The notes: generated by a model not told the origin, from the letters alone. 64,000 nt of DNA from Phycisphaerae bacterium (GCA_030745875.1 JASLNT010000014.1:62001-126000); one strand, 5' to 3'; shown: positions 35,586-45,664, counted from the first letter of the stretch. Numbers and translations: made by a program.

Positions 35586-36542
35586 CTAGGTTTTCCGACG
35601 CCGATTCTGGATGCGATCGATCCAGACAGCCAGGATAATCACCACGCCAATGAGTATCCGTTGCCAGTACGAACCGACGCCCATGTGGCTCAGGCCGGTC
35701 TGGAGCGACTTGATAATCAGCACGCCGATGACCGTCCGCCCCACGCCTCCTGAACCGCCGAACAGGCTCGTGCCCCCTATCACCACCGCGCCTATCGCCA
35801 TAAGTTCCCAACTTTCACCGCGGTTGGGCTTGGCGAACTCGAAACGCGAAGTCTGCACAACCGCCGCCAACGCCGCACAAAAACCCCCGATCGCGTAACA
35901 CGCTATTGAATAACGCTTTACTGGCACACCCGACAGGCGTGCGACCTCTTCATTACCGCCGATCGCATAGGCGTTAAAACCGAAACGCGTCATCGCAAGC
36001 AGGCATCCGACGAGAACAATCATCCCCGCGGTTATCCACAGGGGCACGGCGTATCCGGACGAGTCGCCAAGCAATAGAAAACCGTCGCTGAAGTCCGACA
36101 TGTTCCGCCCCGCCGCCAGCATCAGCGCCGCACCCCGAGCTATCATCATCATGCCCAGAGTCACGATAAACGCGGGGACGCCCGTGTACTTGATCGCGAC
36201 ACCGTTGACCAGACCAATGCCCAGTCCCGCAGCCAGCGTGATCGCAACGGCTGGCGCGGCGCCCATCATCGGCTCGCCAGTCGCGCCCGACAGCAGGCAT
36301 CCGACAATGCACGTACACAACGCCATCACCGATCCAACAGACAAATCCAGCCCGCCGGAGATCAGCACCAGCGTTGTGCCCGCGGCGAGAATCGCAAGCT
36401 CCATCGACTGTTCGAGAATATCGGTCAGCGTGGCCCACTGGCGGTAGGTCGGCGACATGATCACGAAGAACAAAGTGATCACCACGAGCCCGGCGAGGCT
36501 TTCGGCACTGCGTATCGCCTGTTTCCTGATATCTCCAATCAC
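35586..36542 (-). CDS. Sugar ABC transporter permease, RbsC-like
   Basis: 318 residues, about eight to ten membrane helices. Diagnostic segments are AAGTTLVLISGGLDLSVGSVMAL, GLVNGVAIKYTGVPAFIVTLGMM, NAYAIGGNEEVARLSGVPV and AIGAVVIGGTSLFGGSGGV, all conserved in ribose/xylose-type permeases. The GTG start overlaps the stop of the ATPase gene by four bases (GTGA), so translation is coupled. Substrate is presumably a monosaccharide released by the nearby sulfatase/glycosidase enzymes; that is inference from position. Confidence 0.92.
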   Translation of the reverse strand: MIGDIRKQAIRSAESLAGLVVITLFFVIMSPTYRQWATLTDILEQSMELAILAAGTTLVLISGGLDLSVGSVMALCTCIVGCLLSGATGEPMMGAAPAVAITLAAGLGIGLVNGVAIKYTGVPAFIVTLGMMMIARGAALMLAAGRNMSDFSDGFLLLGDSSGYAVPLWITAGMIVLVGCLLAMTRFGFNAYAIGGNEEVARLSGVPVKRYSIACYAIGGFCAALAAVVQTSRFEFAKPNRGESWELMAIGAVVIGGTSLFGGSGGVGRTVIGVLIIKSLQTGLSHMGVGSYWQRILIGVVIILAVWIDRIQNRRRKT

Positions 36543-38092
36543 TGCGTAATGCTCCCGGTGCTGTGTTGGTCCGCGCTGGAGCCAATCGCCAGGCGGAGGA
36601 TGTCTTCTTCGTCGGCGGTTCCGCGGTCGAACGTCCCGGCGGTCCGGCCGTGAGATAATACGACAACGCGGTGGCTCATCGCCAGCGCTTCGGTGTAGTC
36701 GGATGTGAGCATCAAGATCGCCACACCGCGTTCGAGCAATTCCTCCATGATGCGGTAAACTTCGGCCCGTCCGTTAATGTCGATCCCGCGCGTGGGCTCG
36801 TCGAAGATCAGCACTTTGCAGTTCGTGCCAAGCCATTTGGCCAGCACCGCCTTCTGCTGGTTGCCTCCGGAAAGCTGCCCCGCGGGGGTGTGTATGTCGG
36901 GAGCCTTGATCTTCAGATCGGTCATGTACTCCCGGGCTTCGCGGTTGATGCGGCTGTGATTGAGGAGTCCCTTGGGGCTCAGACGCCCGATGCTGGGCAG
37001 CGCGTAATTGTTGCGAATCGAGTGGTCCAGGATCAATCCCTCGGACTTGCGGTCTTCGGTGAGGTATGCGATTCCGTTCCTGATCCCCGCCGCCGGCGAC
37101 TTCGATACGACCGGACGCCCGTGGACATAGACCGCACCGCTGTCGAACCGGTCGACACCGGCGATCGCGCGACCGAGTTCGGTCTTACCTGCGCCCATCA
37201 ATCCGGTGACGGCGAGGATCTCGCCCTGACGCACCGACAGGCTCACGCCGTTCAACACGTTTCGGCTGGCGATATTCTCAACGCGAATCGCTTCGTCGTC
37301 CTGCGGGGCGGGCAAGGCGGGGTACTGCTTGCTTACCTGTCGGCCGACCATACGCTCGATCATCTCGTCCAGCGTGAGATCCTCGATTCGGTGGGTTCCG
37401 ACGTTTCGCCCGTCGCGGAGAATCGTCACGCGGTCGCCAAGCTCGTACACCTCTGCGTATCGATGAGATATGTAAATGAACCCGACCTGGTGAGTGCTCT
37501 TGAGACGCCCGATTACTTCAAAGAGATCGTTGCGGGAGCGGTCTTCCAGCACGTCAGTCGGCTCGTCGAGCACGATGACCTTCGATTCGGTCACCAGGGC
37601 GCGGGCGATCTCGACCATCTTCTGCTGAGTCACGCTCAACTCGCCGACAATATCGTGCGGATCCAGGTCGATATGGAAGCGGCGGAGATACTCCGCCGCC
37701 CGTCGGTAGAGGGCGGACTTGTCGACCAGGCCCAGGGCGCGCGACAGCATCGGCTCGCAACCCAGGAACATGTTGCGGGCGATGTCGATCTCCGCGACCA
37801 GATTGATCTCCTGGTAGATGAACCGCAGCCCCATCTCCAGCGGGACCTGCGGTGAGGTTATGTTGACCTTCCGCCCGCCAATGAGTATTTCGCCCTCGTC
37901 GCACCCGTGGGCTCCGGACAGAACTTTGATCAGCGTGCTCTTGCCCGCCCCGTTCTCGCCCAGCAGCACGTGGACTTCGCCCGGGCGTAATTCGAAATCC
38001 ACGCCGTCCAACGCGATCACGCCCGGGAACCGCTTGACGATTCCCTTCATTTCGACCAGCGGCGGATCAGATGCGGGATTGGGGTAATTCAT
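36539..38092 (-). CDS. Sugar ABC transporter ATPase, RbsA-like, two-domain
   Basis: 517 residues from the ATG at 38092 (MNYPNPASDPPLVEM); upstream in-frame starts add an unlikely basic leader. First nucleotide-binding domain: Walker A GENGAGKST, signature LSVTQQKMVEIARAL, Walker B VIVLDEPTDVLEDRS. Second domain: GLMGAGKTELGRA (degenerate Walker A, normal for this family), LSGGNQQKAVLAKWL, LIFDEPTRGIDI. This fused twin-ATPase layout defines the ribose/galactose/xylose importers. It is the first gene of a four-gene operon (ATPase, permease, binding protein, Tat-exported unknown). Confidence 0.92.
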   Translation of the reverse strand: MNYPNPASDPPLVEMKGIVKRFPGVIALDGVDFELRPGEVHVLLGENGAGKSTLIKVLSGAHGCDEGEILIGGRKVNITSPQVPLEMGLRFIYQEINLVAEIDIARNMFLGCEPMLSRALGLVDKSALYRRAAEYLRRFHIDLDPHDIVGELSVTQQKMVEIARALVTESKVIVLDEPTDVLEDRSRNDLFEVIGRLKSTHQVGFIYISHRYAEVYELGDRVTILRDGRNVGTHRIEDLTLDEMIERMVGRQVSKQYPALPAPQDDEAIRVENIASRNVLNGVSLSVRQGEILAVTGLMGAGKTELGRAIAGVDRFDSGAVYVHGRPVVSKSPAAGIRNGIAYLTEDRKSEGLILDHSIRNNYALPSIGRLSPKGLLNHSRINREAREYMTDLKIKAPDIHTPAGQLSGGNQQKAVLAKWLGTNCKVLIFDEPTRGIDINGRAEVYRIMEELLERGVAILMLTSDYTEALAMSHRVVVLSHGRTAGTFDRGTADEEDILRLAIGSSADQHSTGSITQ

Positions 38093-38540
38093 AGTGCGTG
38101 CTCGTAAGTGTAAATATCGCCGCATGGTAGTCCGTGTCAACAAAACTGTTAGAAGCAACGGGTGCGAAAAAGTTCTTTTTCGCGTTACCAACGCTCAGTT
38201 TGTGCGTACTTGTATTACGGAAGGCGCAAGTTTCTTGTCCGTTCCAACCGCAAGCGCTGCAATATCATTTGCGCCTGTGAGTTGTTCTTAATAGAAGAGA
38301 AGCTCGCTACACGAAAAAGGAATTGACTGATGAATCGAAATGACGCGACATTCCCTCTGTCGCCGCCATCCTGGACTTGGGACCAGACACCCGCATCCGT
38401 ATCTGAAGCGCCCAGCGATTTGGCCCCGCAGACCAAATCGCGCAGCCGAAGATGCGTTTCATGCTGGACCGAACTGCCCAGCCGCCGCTGGCTCGTACAG
38501 GCCTCGCGGAAGCTATAGACAGACAACCACGCTCCAGGGG
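38093..38540. other. 448-base intergenic region
   Basis: Between the start of the sugar ABC operon and the end of the HzsA-related gene (both minus). A plus-strand ORF of 62 codons at 38330-38518 has AAGGA 9 bases before its ATG, but its product (Pro/Ser/Arg-rich) matches nothing I know and is not called. No RNA gene or repeat stood out. The operon promoter should lie at the left end, which is AT-richer. Confidence 0.5.
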
Positions 38541-41500
38541 CTAGGGGACAGACGCCGCAGGCGCCGAAACGACGTCACGGTCGTATAGCTTTTTGCCTGT
38601 CCGTATGGCTTTGCGGTATTTCTGTTCGATCCCGTCCAGGTAATCGAACTTCGCCAGGCGCTTCTTGTCTGCAGCGCATGGAACGAAGCCTTCCATATCG
38701 CAGCGCGGTTTGCTTTTCAGAGCGGCAGCTCCCGTGCGAATTATCGCCAGAGCCTGCTTGTATGCGTCGGAGGCCTTACCGCCCTTGATTCGCGCCAGAC
38801 ACGGGCTCAGTTCCGGGCGTTCGAACGATATCTGCGCCCTATCGCCCCGTCCGTTGGATCGCAAGGCTCCGTAGTTCAGATGCGTCAGCTTACAGAGTTT
38901 CTGCATATCGCGCGTGGGTATCGGCGAACGGCCGGACTGACTGTCGGGATACGCGCACGTGTAGTCGGGATAGTACGGTCCGTTAAGGTCCAGCCACGTG
39001 TTGATCCGCTCGGTGTCCTCTGTGCTGAGCTTGAGGTCCTTGTGCTTGTCGGGCTTCTTGCGGATTACCTGGGACAGTTTTGACGGATGCGAGCCCCACG
39101 AGAACGCCTGCTGCACTTCGGCCGGTCCCCCGCCGACGAGCTTCACCAGCCTTCTTCGCCAAATCCACAGGTCGATGTAAGATGCGTTGAAGTACGGGTT
39201 GCGATCGCCCGCGAGAATGAGTTTGGCGCCGGGCTTCTTCCCGAAATCGTGACATTTTACGCAGTGCTTGTCGAACACGGGCTGAACTTCCCGCGTGTAG
39301 CTGAACGCCCGGGCCGGTCCGTACCATCCGGTGAGTTTGCTGGGTTTTCGTTTGCCCGCAACGGTGACCCCCGCAGCGGCCGCCGGGTCGGTCTTCAGGC
39401 GGTCTTCGTGACAGCCGATGCAGCTCTGTGTCTCTCCGGACTGCACCACCGTGCCCGACCTCATCGACTGGACCATCATCTTGTCAGCATCGAGCGCCTG
39501 AAAGTAAATGAATGTGTCGGACGGGACCTCGAAGTACGCCGACCCGTCAACCTCGACGGGCACATCGCCAAGTATTTTCTTGGCGGTGAAATCGTGCCAG
39601 TTCATACCCGGAGCCTGATAACCCTGCCCGTTCCACGAACCGCCCGACCATGTTTTCTTCGGCGGCGACTCGATCACACGCAAATATTTTATCGAACCGG
39701 ACTTGACGCCTTTCATGTGCGTTCCGCGGTAGACGTTCTGGAGGTGAACGAGCCCGCCGGCGCCCTTGAAATCACGGCGCGACGGTTGGATCGGCGGGCG
39801 TTTGCGAGTCTTGATCGGCATGGGGTCATAGCAGCCGCCGGCCTCTGTGTGCAGCATATGTTCGTTACCCTTCAGGTCGACCAGGAACAGTCCGGTCTGA
39901 TCGCCCTTTCCGATCGTTCGAGCGCAGAGGAATTGCTTATCGCTCAGCGGCCAGGCGTCTTCGTATTTCGGACGAAAGCGTGCGAACGAGTCGCAGTCGA
40001 ACCGTCCGCCGGCCCGGATCAGATTGATTGTATTGGCCGGCCAGGTGCGGACGACCGGTTTCTTACCGTCCAGCCCCAGACGCCGATCGATAATCGCCAT
40101 CGCACCGCGGAGTTTGTCGTGGTGCGGTCCGAGAATGCAGAGCATCTGCTTCGTGCCGGGAATAATGTGCTGATTGAACACCGCCCCGGGCGAGGCGGTG
40201 TTGTTGCCCCAGTAGATCGCCTGGTTCGTACCGTCGGGATTCACCACCCACACTCCGTGCGCGTCGCCGAAGTTCCTGTCGACGTATTCCCAGCGAGCGT
40301 AAACGATCCGCCCGTCGGGCAGCAGATCGGGGTGGTTGTCGAACAGCGTGTTTCGCGTGATGCGGCGGATGTTCGAACCGTCGGAGTTCATGCGGTAGAG
40401 ATTGGCCGCATGATCGCGCGAGCACATGTTGTATTTCGGCTCGCGCGTCGAGGCGAACACGATCGAATCGTCGCCCAGGTATATCGGGTCGAAATCGCTG
40501 ACGCCCTTAAGCGAGGTAAGCTGCTTGAGCCCTTTCCCGTCAACGCCGATCTCCCAGATGTGGTAGTCTTCTTTCTTGTTCCGCCGCATCGCAAAGACTA
40601 TCCGCTTTGCGTCGAAATGCACGTCCGGATCGCGAATAAGTCCTTCGCGCGTTTCCAGCAGGGTTGTGACCTCGCCCGTCTTGAAGTCGATAGTCTTCAG
40701 CGCCCCGCCGGGCGAAAAGCCGTCTGCGTGCATCCGTTTGCGGTCCCAGTTCAGCTCACCAGTGTGGAACAGCGTGTCGATTGCGTGATAGTGGCTGGAA
40801 TACTGCCGGCGTGTAACAAACACAATCGGCTGGGCGGTCAGCAGCGGGTAATCGTCGAAATTGATCGCGGGCCCGGGAGCCTGTCTCGCAGCCGGTTTGG
40901 CGGGAGCCCTGGTCGGGAGCTTCCTCAGGCAGCCCGCCAGTTTCGCATGCTCTACGATCGTCTTTTCGTCGAGCGGGTCGGCGTAGATCGCCAGTTCGTC
41001 GAAGCGTCCGGACCAGCATTCCCAGTCCGGTTTGGGCGTGGGGGCTCCGAGATGGAACGTACACTTATCGGCGGCGGCCACAAGCGGAGCGGCTCCTCCG
41101 ATCGACAACTTGTTGCCGTCCAGATACGCCCGACTCAGTTTCCCGCCGTCGTAAACCACCGCCACATGATGCCACTGATCCTGTTTAACGAGCACTTGCG
41201 CCCTGGCGAAGTTCGGGCTCGATCCGCGTGAGACGATATCCATCGTCTTCAAGTTCGGAAAGCTGAAGCCGTATCGCATCGAGTTCTTCTCCCAGCCGCT
41301 TCGCTGGGCGAAAATGTAGTTCGTCCCGCCGGTGTGCCCGCTGTGATTAAGAAGCACTTCGATCGTGCCCGACCCGTCTTTGAACGCGAACTGTGGAACG
41401 TACCCGAATTCGACCAGCGCGGTCTTGGCGGTGAAGTGTATCGCCTTGCCCGCCACGCCGGCGTCAAACTTCGCACCCTTGCCCACAACCTTACCGTGAT

Positions 41501-41663
41501 TCTTCGCAATGGTGTCAGCGGCGCCGCCCGCGTCGAACGTGTAGTAGCTGATAAGCGATTTTGTCCCGCGAACGGCCTTCTGGTATTCGGCGGGTTTGGC
41601 GTCCGCACCCAGCGAGGCTCCAGCCGTCAGGCCAATAACGATACAGCAAATCAGATTTCTCAT
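38541..41663 (-). CDS. HzsA-related secreted protein B with N-terminal LamG domain
   Basis: 1040 residues from the ATG at 41663 (AGGA 7 bases upstream); a GTG at 41681 would overlap the preceding stop. Signal peptide, then a LamG/concanavalin-like domain (LISYYTFDAGGAADTIAKN, FDELAIYADPLDEKTI) at about 30-240, a TolB-like propeller (PDVHFDAKRIVFAMRRN, HPDLLPDGRIVYARWEYVDRN), and two heme c sites CIGCH and CVKCH toward the C-terminus. The carbohydrate-type LamG head suggests binding to a glycan. It is 14 bases downstream of another HzsA-related gene, so the two are co-transcribed. Role: unproven; a periplasmic or surface electron-transfer or scaffold protein is a reasonable guess. Confidence 0.82.
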   Translation of the reverse strand: MRNLICCIVIGLTAGASLGADAKPAEYQKAVRGTKSLISYYTFDAGGAADTIAKNHGKVVGKGAKFDAGVAGKAIHFTAKTALVEFGYVPQFAFKDGSGTIEVLLNHSGHTGGTNYIFAQRSGWEKNSMRYGFSFPNLKTMDIVSRGSSPNFARAQVLVKQDQWHHVAVVYDGGKLSRAYLDGNKLSIGGAAPLVAAADKCTFHLGAPTPKPDWECWSGRFDELAIYADPLDEKTIVEHAKLAGCLRKLPTRAPAKPAARQAPGPAINFDDYPLLTAQPIVFVTRRQYSSHYHAIDTLFHTGELNWDRKRMHADGFSPGGALKTIDFKTGEVTTLLETREGLIRDPDVHFDAKRIVFAMRRNKKEDYHIWEIGVDGKGLKQLTSLKGVSDFDPIYLGDDSIVFASTREPKYNMCSRDHAANLYRMNSDGSNIRRITRNTLFDNHPDLLPDGRIVYARWEYVDRNFGDAHGVWVVNPDGTNQAIYWGNNTASPGAVFNQHIIPGTKQMLCILGPHHDKLRGAMAIIDRRLGLDGKKPVVRTWPANTINLIRAGGRFDCDSFARFRPKYEDAWPLSDKQFLCARTIGKGDQTGLFLVDLKGNEHMLHTEAGGCYDPMPIKTRKRPPIQPSRRDFKGAGGLVHLQNVYRGTHMKGVKSGSIKYLRVIESPPKKTWSGGSWNGQGYQAPGMNWHDFTAKKILGDVPVEVDGSAYFEVPSDTFIYFQALDADKMMVQSMRSGTVVQSGETQSCIGCHEDRLKTDPAAAAGVTVAGKRKPSKLTGWYGPARAFSYTREVQPVFDKHCVKCHDFGKKPGAKLILAGDRNPYFNASYIDLWIWRRRLVKLVGGGPAEVQQAFSWGSHPSKLSQVIRKKPDKHKDLKLSTEDTERINTWLDLNGPYYPDYTCAYPDSQSGRSPIPTRDMQKLCKLTHLNYGALRSNGRGDRAQISFERPELSPCLARIKGGKASDAYKQALAIIRTGAAALKSKPRCDMEGFVPCAADKKRLAKFDYLDGIEQKYRKAIRTGKKLYDRDVVSAPAASVP

Positions 41664-41677
41664 GCGTTGTTCCTGTT

Positions 41678-44600
41678 TCACTGCACGTTGTATATTCCGA
41701 GTTCTCTTATCGCCGGCGAGCCGCCGTAGCTGCCCGTTATCCGCAACTCAAACGTTGTGCACTCTGTTTGCGGGATGTTCATCGACGCGGAGTTGGCGTT
41801 GTACATCAAACCGACAACCGACGCGATAACCTTGCCGTCGCAGACGATCTTGAAATCTCGCGGCGAGAAGTCGTTGTGCTTCCATCCTACAATCGAGATC
41901 GCGTTGAGGTTCGTGGGCTCTTCAAACTCCACTCGCAGCACGTAGAGTTTGGCTCCGTCGTTATCGTCCCAATACGAGCCCTTGTTTCCGTCAATGGCGG
42001 CCGATGGCGGGCGCGGGCCCTGCTCGGGGACCTTGTCGGGGCTGGTGGCTCTTGCTCCGATGGCGAGGTTCTCCGCCGTATCGTCGATGCCCCTGAGCAT
42101 CGCGACGTTCTCCAGTTTGGTCTTCACGAAGACCACGGGCCGTCTTTTGGCGGGCCTGGCCGAGGGCGGAGTCGGAGTGTCCGGGTAGAAATCCTCGGGG
42201 CGCCCCTTTCCGGTGATAACGCCTACCGGGAGCATATCCTGACGCGGGTGGTCCTTGAGTTCCTTGGCTCCGACGCCGATAGACTTGAGAATAGTCTGGT
42301 AGTCCGGATCGGTCTTGTCCTTGAAGATGTAAGGCTTGCCGTCGGCGGATTTGCAGAGTCCCATACCGCCTGCTGTTTTCGCCAGCGGAGCGGCCAGCAA
42401 CGAACTGTGCTCGGGATTGCTCAGGTTAATGCGAAATTCCGGGCCCAGCAGCCCGCTCATCGGATACCTGCCCGGGAACCCGTGAGCCATGATCCCGCGA
42501 TCTGTCCACAGCTTGCTGGTGATCGTGATGTTGCCCGGAGTAAACCACGCCGGGTTAAACGCCTTGCGCTCGTGACAACTATAGCAGCGTTTCTTGAACA
42601 CCGGAGCCACGCCGTCCTTCACCCACGGCCCGCCGCCCTTTCCGCCCCAACTGTCGCGCGCCCCGATCCGCCGGCTGCGCAATCTCGTATACGTATAGCT
42701 GCCGTAATACGGAACGTTCGCGTCGATCCACGTATATATGCGTTGTCGATCGGCCAGCGGGATATCCTTCTTGCAGTGCTTCTTCGTGTCGATGTACTTG
42801 TTGATCTTCGACGTATACGAACCTTCCGAAACGGGCGTGCCGTTGTCGTGGCCCTGGGCGAACACGTTTACGAAGTTGGCCAGTCCGCGATCGACGAGGC
42901 TGTCGTACGACTGGCAGAAGAATCGCGTCCGGTCGCTGGTGAGGTTCACTCCGCCTTTGGGGGTCGCGCCCGCATGACACTTGATGCAGTATTTATCGAG
43001 CACCGGCTGGACAACGCGAATGTAATCGATCAGCCCGTTGGTGCCCCAGTCGGGCTGTTTGGGCGTGCTTGGCGGGCGCATGGCGGCGATCGGGCGTTTG
43101 CCTGCGGTAACGGGCGGAACCATGTCCTTTTCGCGCACCTCGTGACACCCGACGCAGCTTCTACGCTCGCCGGGCATGATGTGCATATCGGAGCCCATAC
43201 GCATCAGCAGCTTACCGTCGGCGTCGAGCAGGTTCAGCGAGATATTACGCAACGCCGGAGCTGTGAAGTGCGCCGATCCGTCTTTCTCCACGGGCACAAC
43301 GCCCAGGACGCGCCTTACGTGCACGGTTCCGCGCCCGATAATCGGCGTGTGCCCCCAGGCCTCTCCGCCCGACATGCAGCGTGATTTCTGCACCTGCTCC
43401 ATGACCATCAGGCTCTTGGCCTGTCCGCGTCTAACGTGCGCTGATATGCCCTGGTAAACGTCCTGCACGAACAGCGTTCCGAAACTATCGCCGTCTGGGT
43501 TGCGATTGCGTCCTTCGGGGTCCTTAAAGGCAAATGGGACCTCCTTTGACTGCGGAGGAATCGCAGGCGGGACCTTGCGGGGAGTCAGCAGCATCGGATA
43601 CCAGCAACCGAGTTTGGCGTCCTCGTAGATGCACTTTCGATTGTCGCAATCGTCGAGCATGTACAGACGGTTCGGCCCGCCGTCTCCGCCGTAGGAAACG
43701 AGAAACTGTTTGGCGTTGATCGGGAAGGGATCCTGGAACCCGTTGGGATAGCTCCTGTCGCCGTAGACGGGCAGTTCGCGAGTCACCCAGCGAAAACCGC
43801 GTCCCCGCGACGCCTCCGGGCCGAAGTGGGTGGTTACGATACCGATCATCCCGGCCTGGTAGCTGTGATGCGGGCCGAGCACGCAGACGATCTCCGGGCG
43901 GCCTGGAATCGATCGCCCCTTCCAGAACGCAGCGGGGTCCTCGATGGTGTTGCCAAACACCAACTGGAACGATGTCCCGTCGGGGTTCATCGCCCAGAGC
44001 GCGTGGCGGGCGAAAACGTTTTTCTCGATGCCGTAGTCCCACCGAGTGAAGAGCACTTTTCCATCGTTCATAACGCGCGGCGTGTGGTCCGAATCGATAT
44101 TGGCTGACAAGTGTCGGATGTCCGTCCCGTCGGCTTTCATCGAGAACAGATTGCTGCTCTTTCGTCCCTGACACTGCACCCAGGTTCCCACGCGGGTCGA
44201 GACGAACATTATGCGCCCGTCGGGAAGTTCGGTCGGCGAGATGTTGTCGTGCGGGCCGGTGGTCAGTTGCCTGAGGCCCTTTCCGTCCGCACCGATGGCG
44301 TAGATGTGCCCGCCGCTGCTGTCTTTCGCCGAGAAGTAGATTGTCTTGGCGTCGTAGGACAGGTCCATGTCGTAGATGCTGAATCCGGGTTTCTCGAAGA
44401 TTACTCGCGCGGGCTTGTCGCGATCGGCTGGATCGAACGCGCAGATGCTCGATGACTGGACGGTTGAATACTGAAACGGCGCGATTGCGTTGACCCGCAT
44501 CATCGGCCGGCGGATGAAGATCACCGGCGGCAGCTTTGCGATTTGATCGTCGTACATTTTGTCGATTTTCGCGCACGCGCTGACTACCCGTTCGCCCGCG

Positions 44601-45574
44601 TCGGAGACTCCTGCTCCCACGGCTTTGAGAGCGGCCAGTGCGTCGGACTTCGCCGCGGCGAGTTGTTTCACGTAGGCCTCGACATCCGCCGACGGGGGAT
44701 ACATGCGATTGAGATATTCGTCGATTTCGAATTTCGCGGGCGAGTACATTGGGATCGGCGCGGGGGCGGATTCGAACGCTTTGAGTCGATCGATGCATTG
44801 GGCCATGAACTTCGCATCTTTGGAATAGGCCTCTCCGGCATAGGGCGGATTGGCGGCGGACACGGGCGTTTTGGGGCGCGGCCTGTAGACCGGAGTGAGT
44901 CCTTCCGCTGAAAACGAAAAACCGTGCTCGGCCCAGCGGCTGGTGATCTTGATCAACAGATGGTTCACGCCCGCTTTCAACACGATATTCACGCCCGCAA
45001 CACCGGGATACCTGGAGACTCTGGGGAAGCTCTTGACTGGTTTCCCATTCAACCACACACGCCAGAAGTCTTCAGTGCGGAACCGACCGGCCAGACGAAT
45101 CGCCTTCTTCGCAGTTATGGTTCGATAGAGGTAGACCGATTCATTGCGCGACGGAGCCGGACCGCGGGGGAGGATGTTGCGGTATCCGTCGGACCACTCG
45201 GGATGTTTGACCCATGTTCGCTTCGTGTCGAGCATTCCGGGGAACTTCTTCGCCTGGTACGCCTTCGTCAGATCCGCCCCGCCGTTTTCAGCCGCAAGCG
45301 TATCTTCTTCAGGCCCAAATACGACGGGGAAGCTCCGGGCGATGTTTCCGAACGCCTCATCTTTGAAAGGTCCGACCGCGTACCACGCACCAAGTTTCAC
45401 ACCGGCGTTTTTAACGGTCTTCTCGAGAGCGATCTGATCGTTCATCACTTTCGCCGCAGCGGTAAGAGATTTGCTCCACGCCGCTTCGTAACCGCCCTTG
45501 GCGGCAAGAGAAGCCCCGCTCAAACAGAACAGCAACATCGGTCCGGTCAACATCCGCAGAAACGAAACTCGCAT
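41678..45574 (-). CDS. HzsA-related secreted protein C, three CxxCH sites and discoidin-like tail
   Basis: 1298 residues from the ATG at 45574, with AGGAG 5 bases upstream. Signal peptide; N-terminal beta-sandwich region (WYAVGPFKDEAF, RTEDFWRVWLNGKPV, NHLLIKITSRW) of the type seen in planctomycete surface proteins; TolB-like propeller (MDLSYDAKTIYFSAKD, TPRVMNDGKVLFTRWDYG); three heme c motifs CVGCH, CIKCH, CYSCH, one more than its paralogues; and a C-terminal discoidin/F5-8-type C domain (AAIDGNKGSYWDDNDG, RDFKIVCDGKVIASVVG, TTFELRITGSYGG). It is the first gene of a two-gene unit with the LamG paralogue. Function unknown; the discoidin-like tail suggests binding to a surface or glycan. Confidence 0.82.
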   Translation of the reverse strand: MRVSFLRMLTGPMLLFCLSGASLAAKGGYEAAWSKSLTAAAKVMNDQIALEKTVKNAGVKLGAWYAVGPFKDEAFGNIARSFPVVFGPEEDTLAAENGGADLTKAYQAKKFPGMLDTKRTWVKHPEWSDGYRNILPRGPAPSRNESVYLYRTITAKKAIRLAGRFRTEDFWRVWLNGKPVKSFPRVSRYPGVAGVNIVLKAGVNHLLIKITSRWAEHGFSFSAEGLTPVYRPRPKTPVSAANPPYAGEAYSKDAKFMAQCIDRLKAFESAPAPIPMYSPAKFEIDEYLNRMYPPSADVEAYVKQLAAAKSDALAALKAVGAGVSDAGERVVSACAKIDKMYDDQIAKLPPVIFIRRPMMRVNAIAPFQYSTVQSSSICAFDPADRDKPARVIFEKPGFSIYDMDLSYDAKTIYFSAKDSSGGHIYAIGADGKGLRQLTTGPHDNISPTELPDGRIMFVSTRVGTWVQCQGRKSSNLFSMKADGTDIRHLSANIDSDHTPRVMNDGKVLFTRWDYGIEKNVFARHALWAMNPDGTSFQLVFGNTIEDPAAFWKGRSIPGRPEIVCVLGPHHSYQAGMIGIVTTHFGPEASRGRGFRWVTRELPVYGDRSYPNGFQDPFPINAKQFLVSYGGDGGPNRLYMLDDCDNRKCIYEDAKLGCWYPMLLTPRKVPPAIPPQSKEVPFAFKDPEGRNRNPDGDSFGTLFVQDVYQGISAHVRRGQAKSLMVMEQVQKSRCMSGGEAWGHTPIIGRGTVHVRRVLGVVPVEKDGSAHFTAPALRNISLNLLDADGKLLMRMGSDMHIMPGERRSCVGCHEVREKDMVPPVTAGKRPIAAMRPPSTPKQPDWGTNGLIDYIRVVQPVLDKYCIKCHAGATPKGGVNLTSDRTRFFCQSYDSLVDRGLANFVNVFAQGHDNGTPVSEGSYTSKINKYIDTKKHCKKDIPLADRQRIYTWIDANVPYYGSYTYTRLRSRRIGARDSWGGKGGGPWVKDGVAPVFKKRCYSCHERKAFNPAWFTPGNITITSKLWTDRGIMAHGFPGRYPMSGLLGPEFRINLSNPEHSSLLAAPLAKTAGGMGLCKSADGKPYIFKDKTDPDYQTILKSIGVGAKELKDHPRQDMLPVGVITGKGRPEDFYPDTPTPPSARPAKRRPVVFVKTKLENVAMLRGIDDTAENLAIGARATSPDKVPEQGPRPPSAAIDGNKGSYWDDNDGAKLYVLRVEFEEPTNLNAISIVGWKHNDFSPRDFKIVCDGKVIASVVGLMYNANSASMNIPQTECTTFELRITGSYGGSPAIRELGIYNVQ

Positions 45575-45664
45575 GAAACTCTCCTGTTTGGGTGAGTAGG
45601 GAATACAAGGCATTATTATCGTCATTTGAGTACGGGGCTTCAAGCTCGGGCTGGACCGGAGATT

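Noticed and set aside
38330-38518. Small plus-strand ORF with an AAGGA-type site
   Set aside because: 62 residues of low-information composition and no known family; not enough to call a gene.
39087-41231. Plus-strand ORF of 714 codons
   Set aside because: Antisense to the HzsA-related LamG gene; no domain, composition typical of a shadow frame.
41768-43384. Plus-strand ORF of 538 codons
   Set aside because: Antisense to the three-heme HzsA-related gene; no recognisable motif.
43524-45056. Minus-strand ORF of 510 codons in another frame
   Set aside because: Overlaps the same HzsA-related gene in a shifted frame; Arg-rich, no domain.
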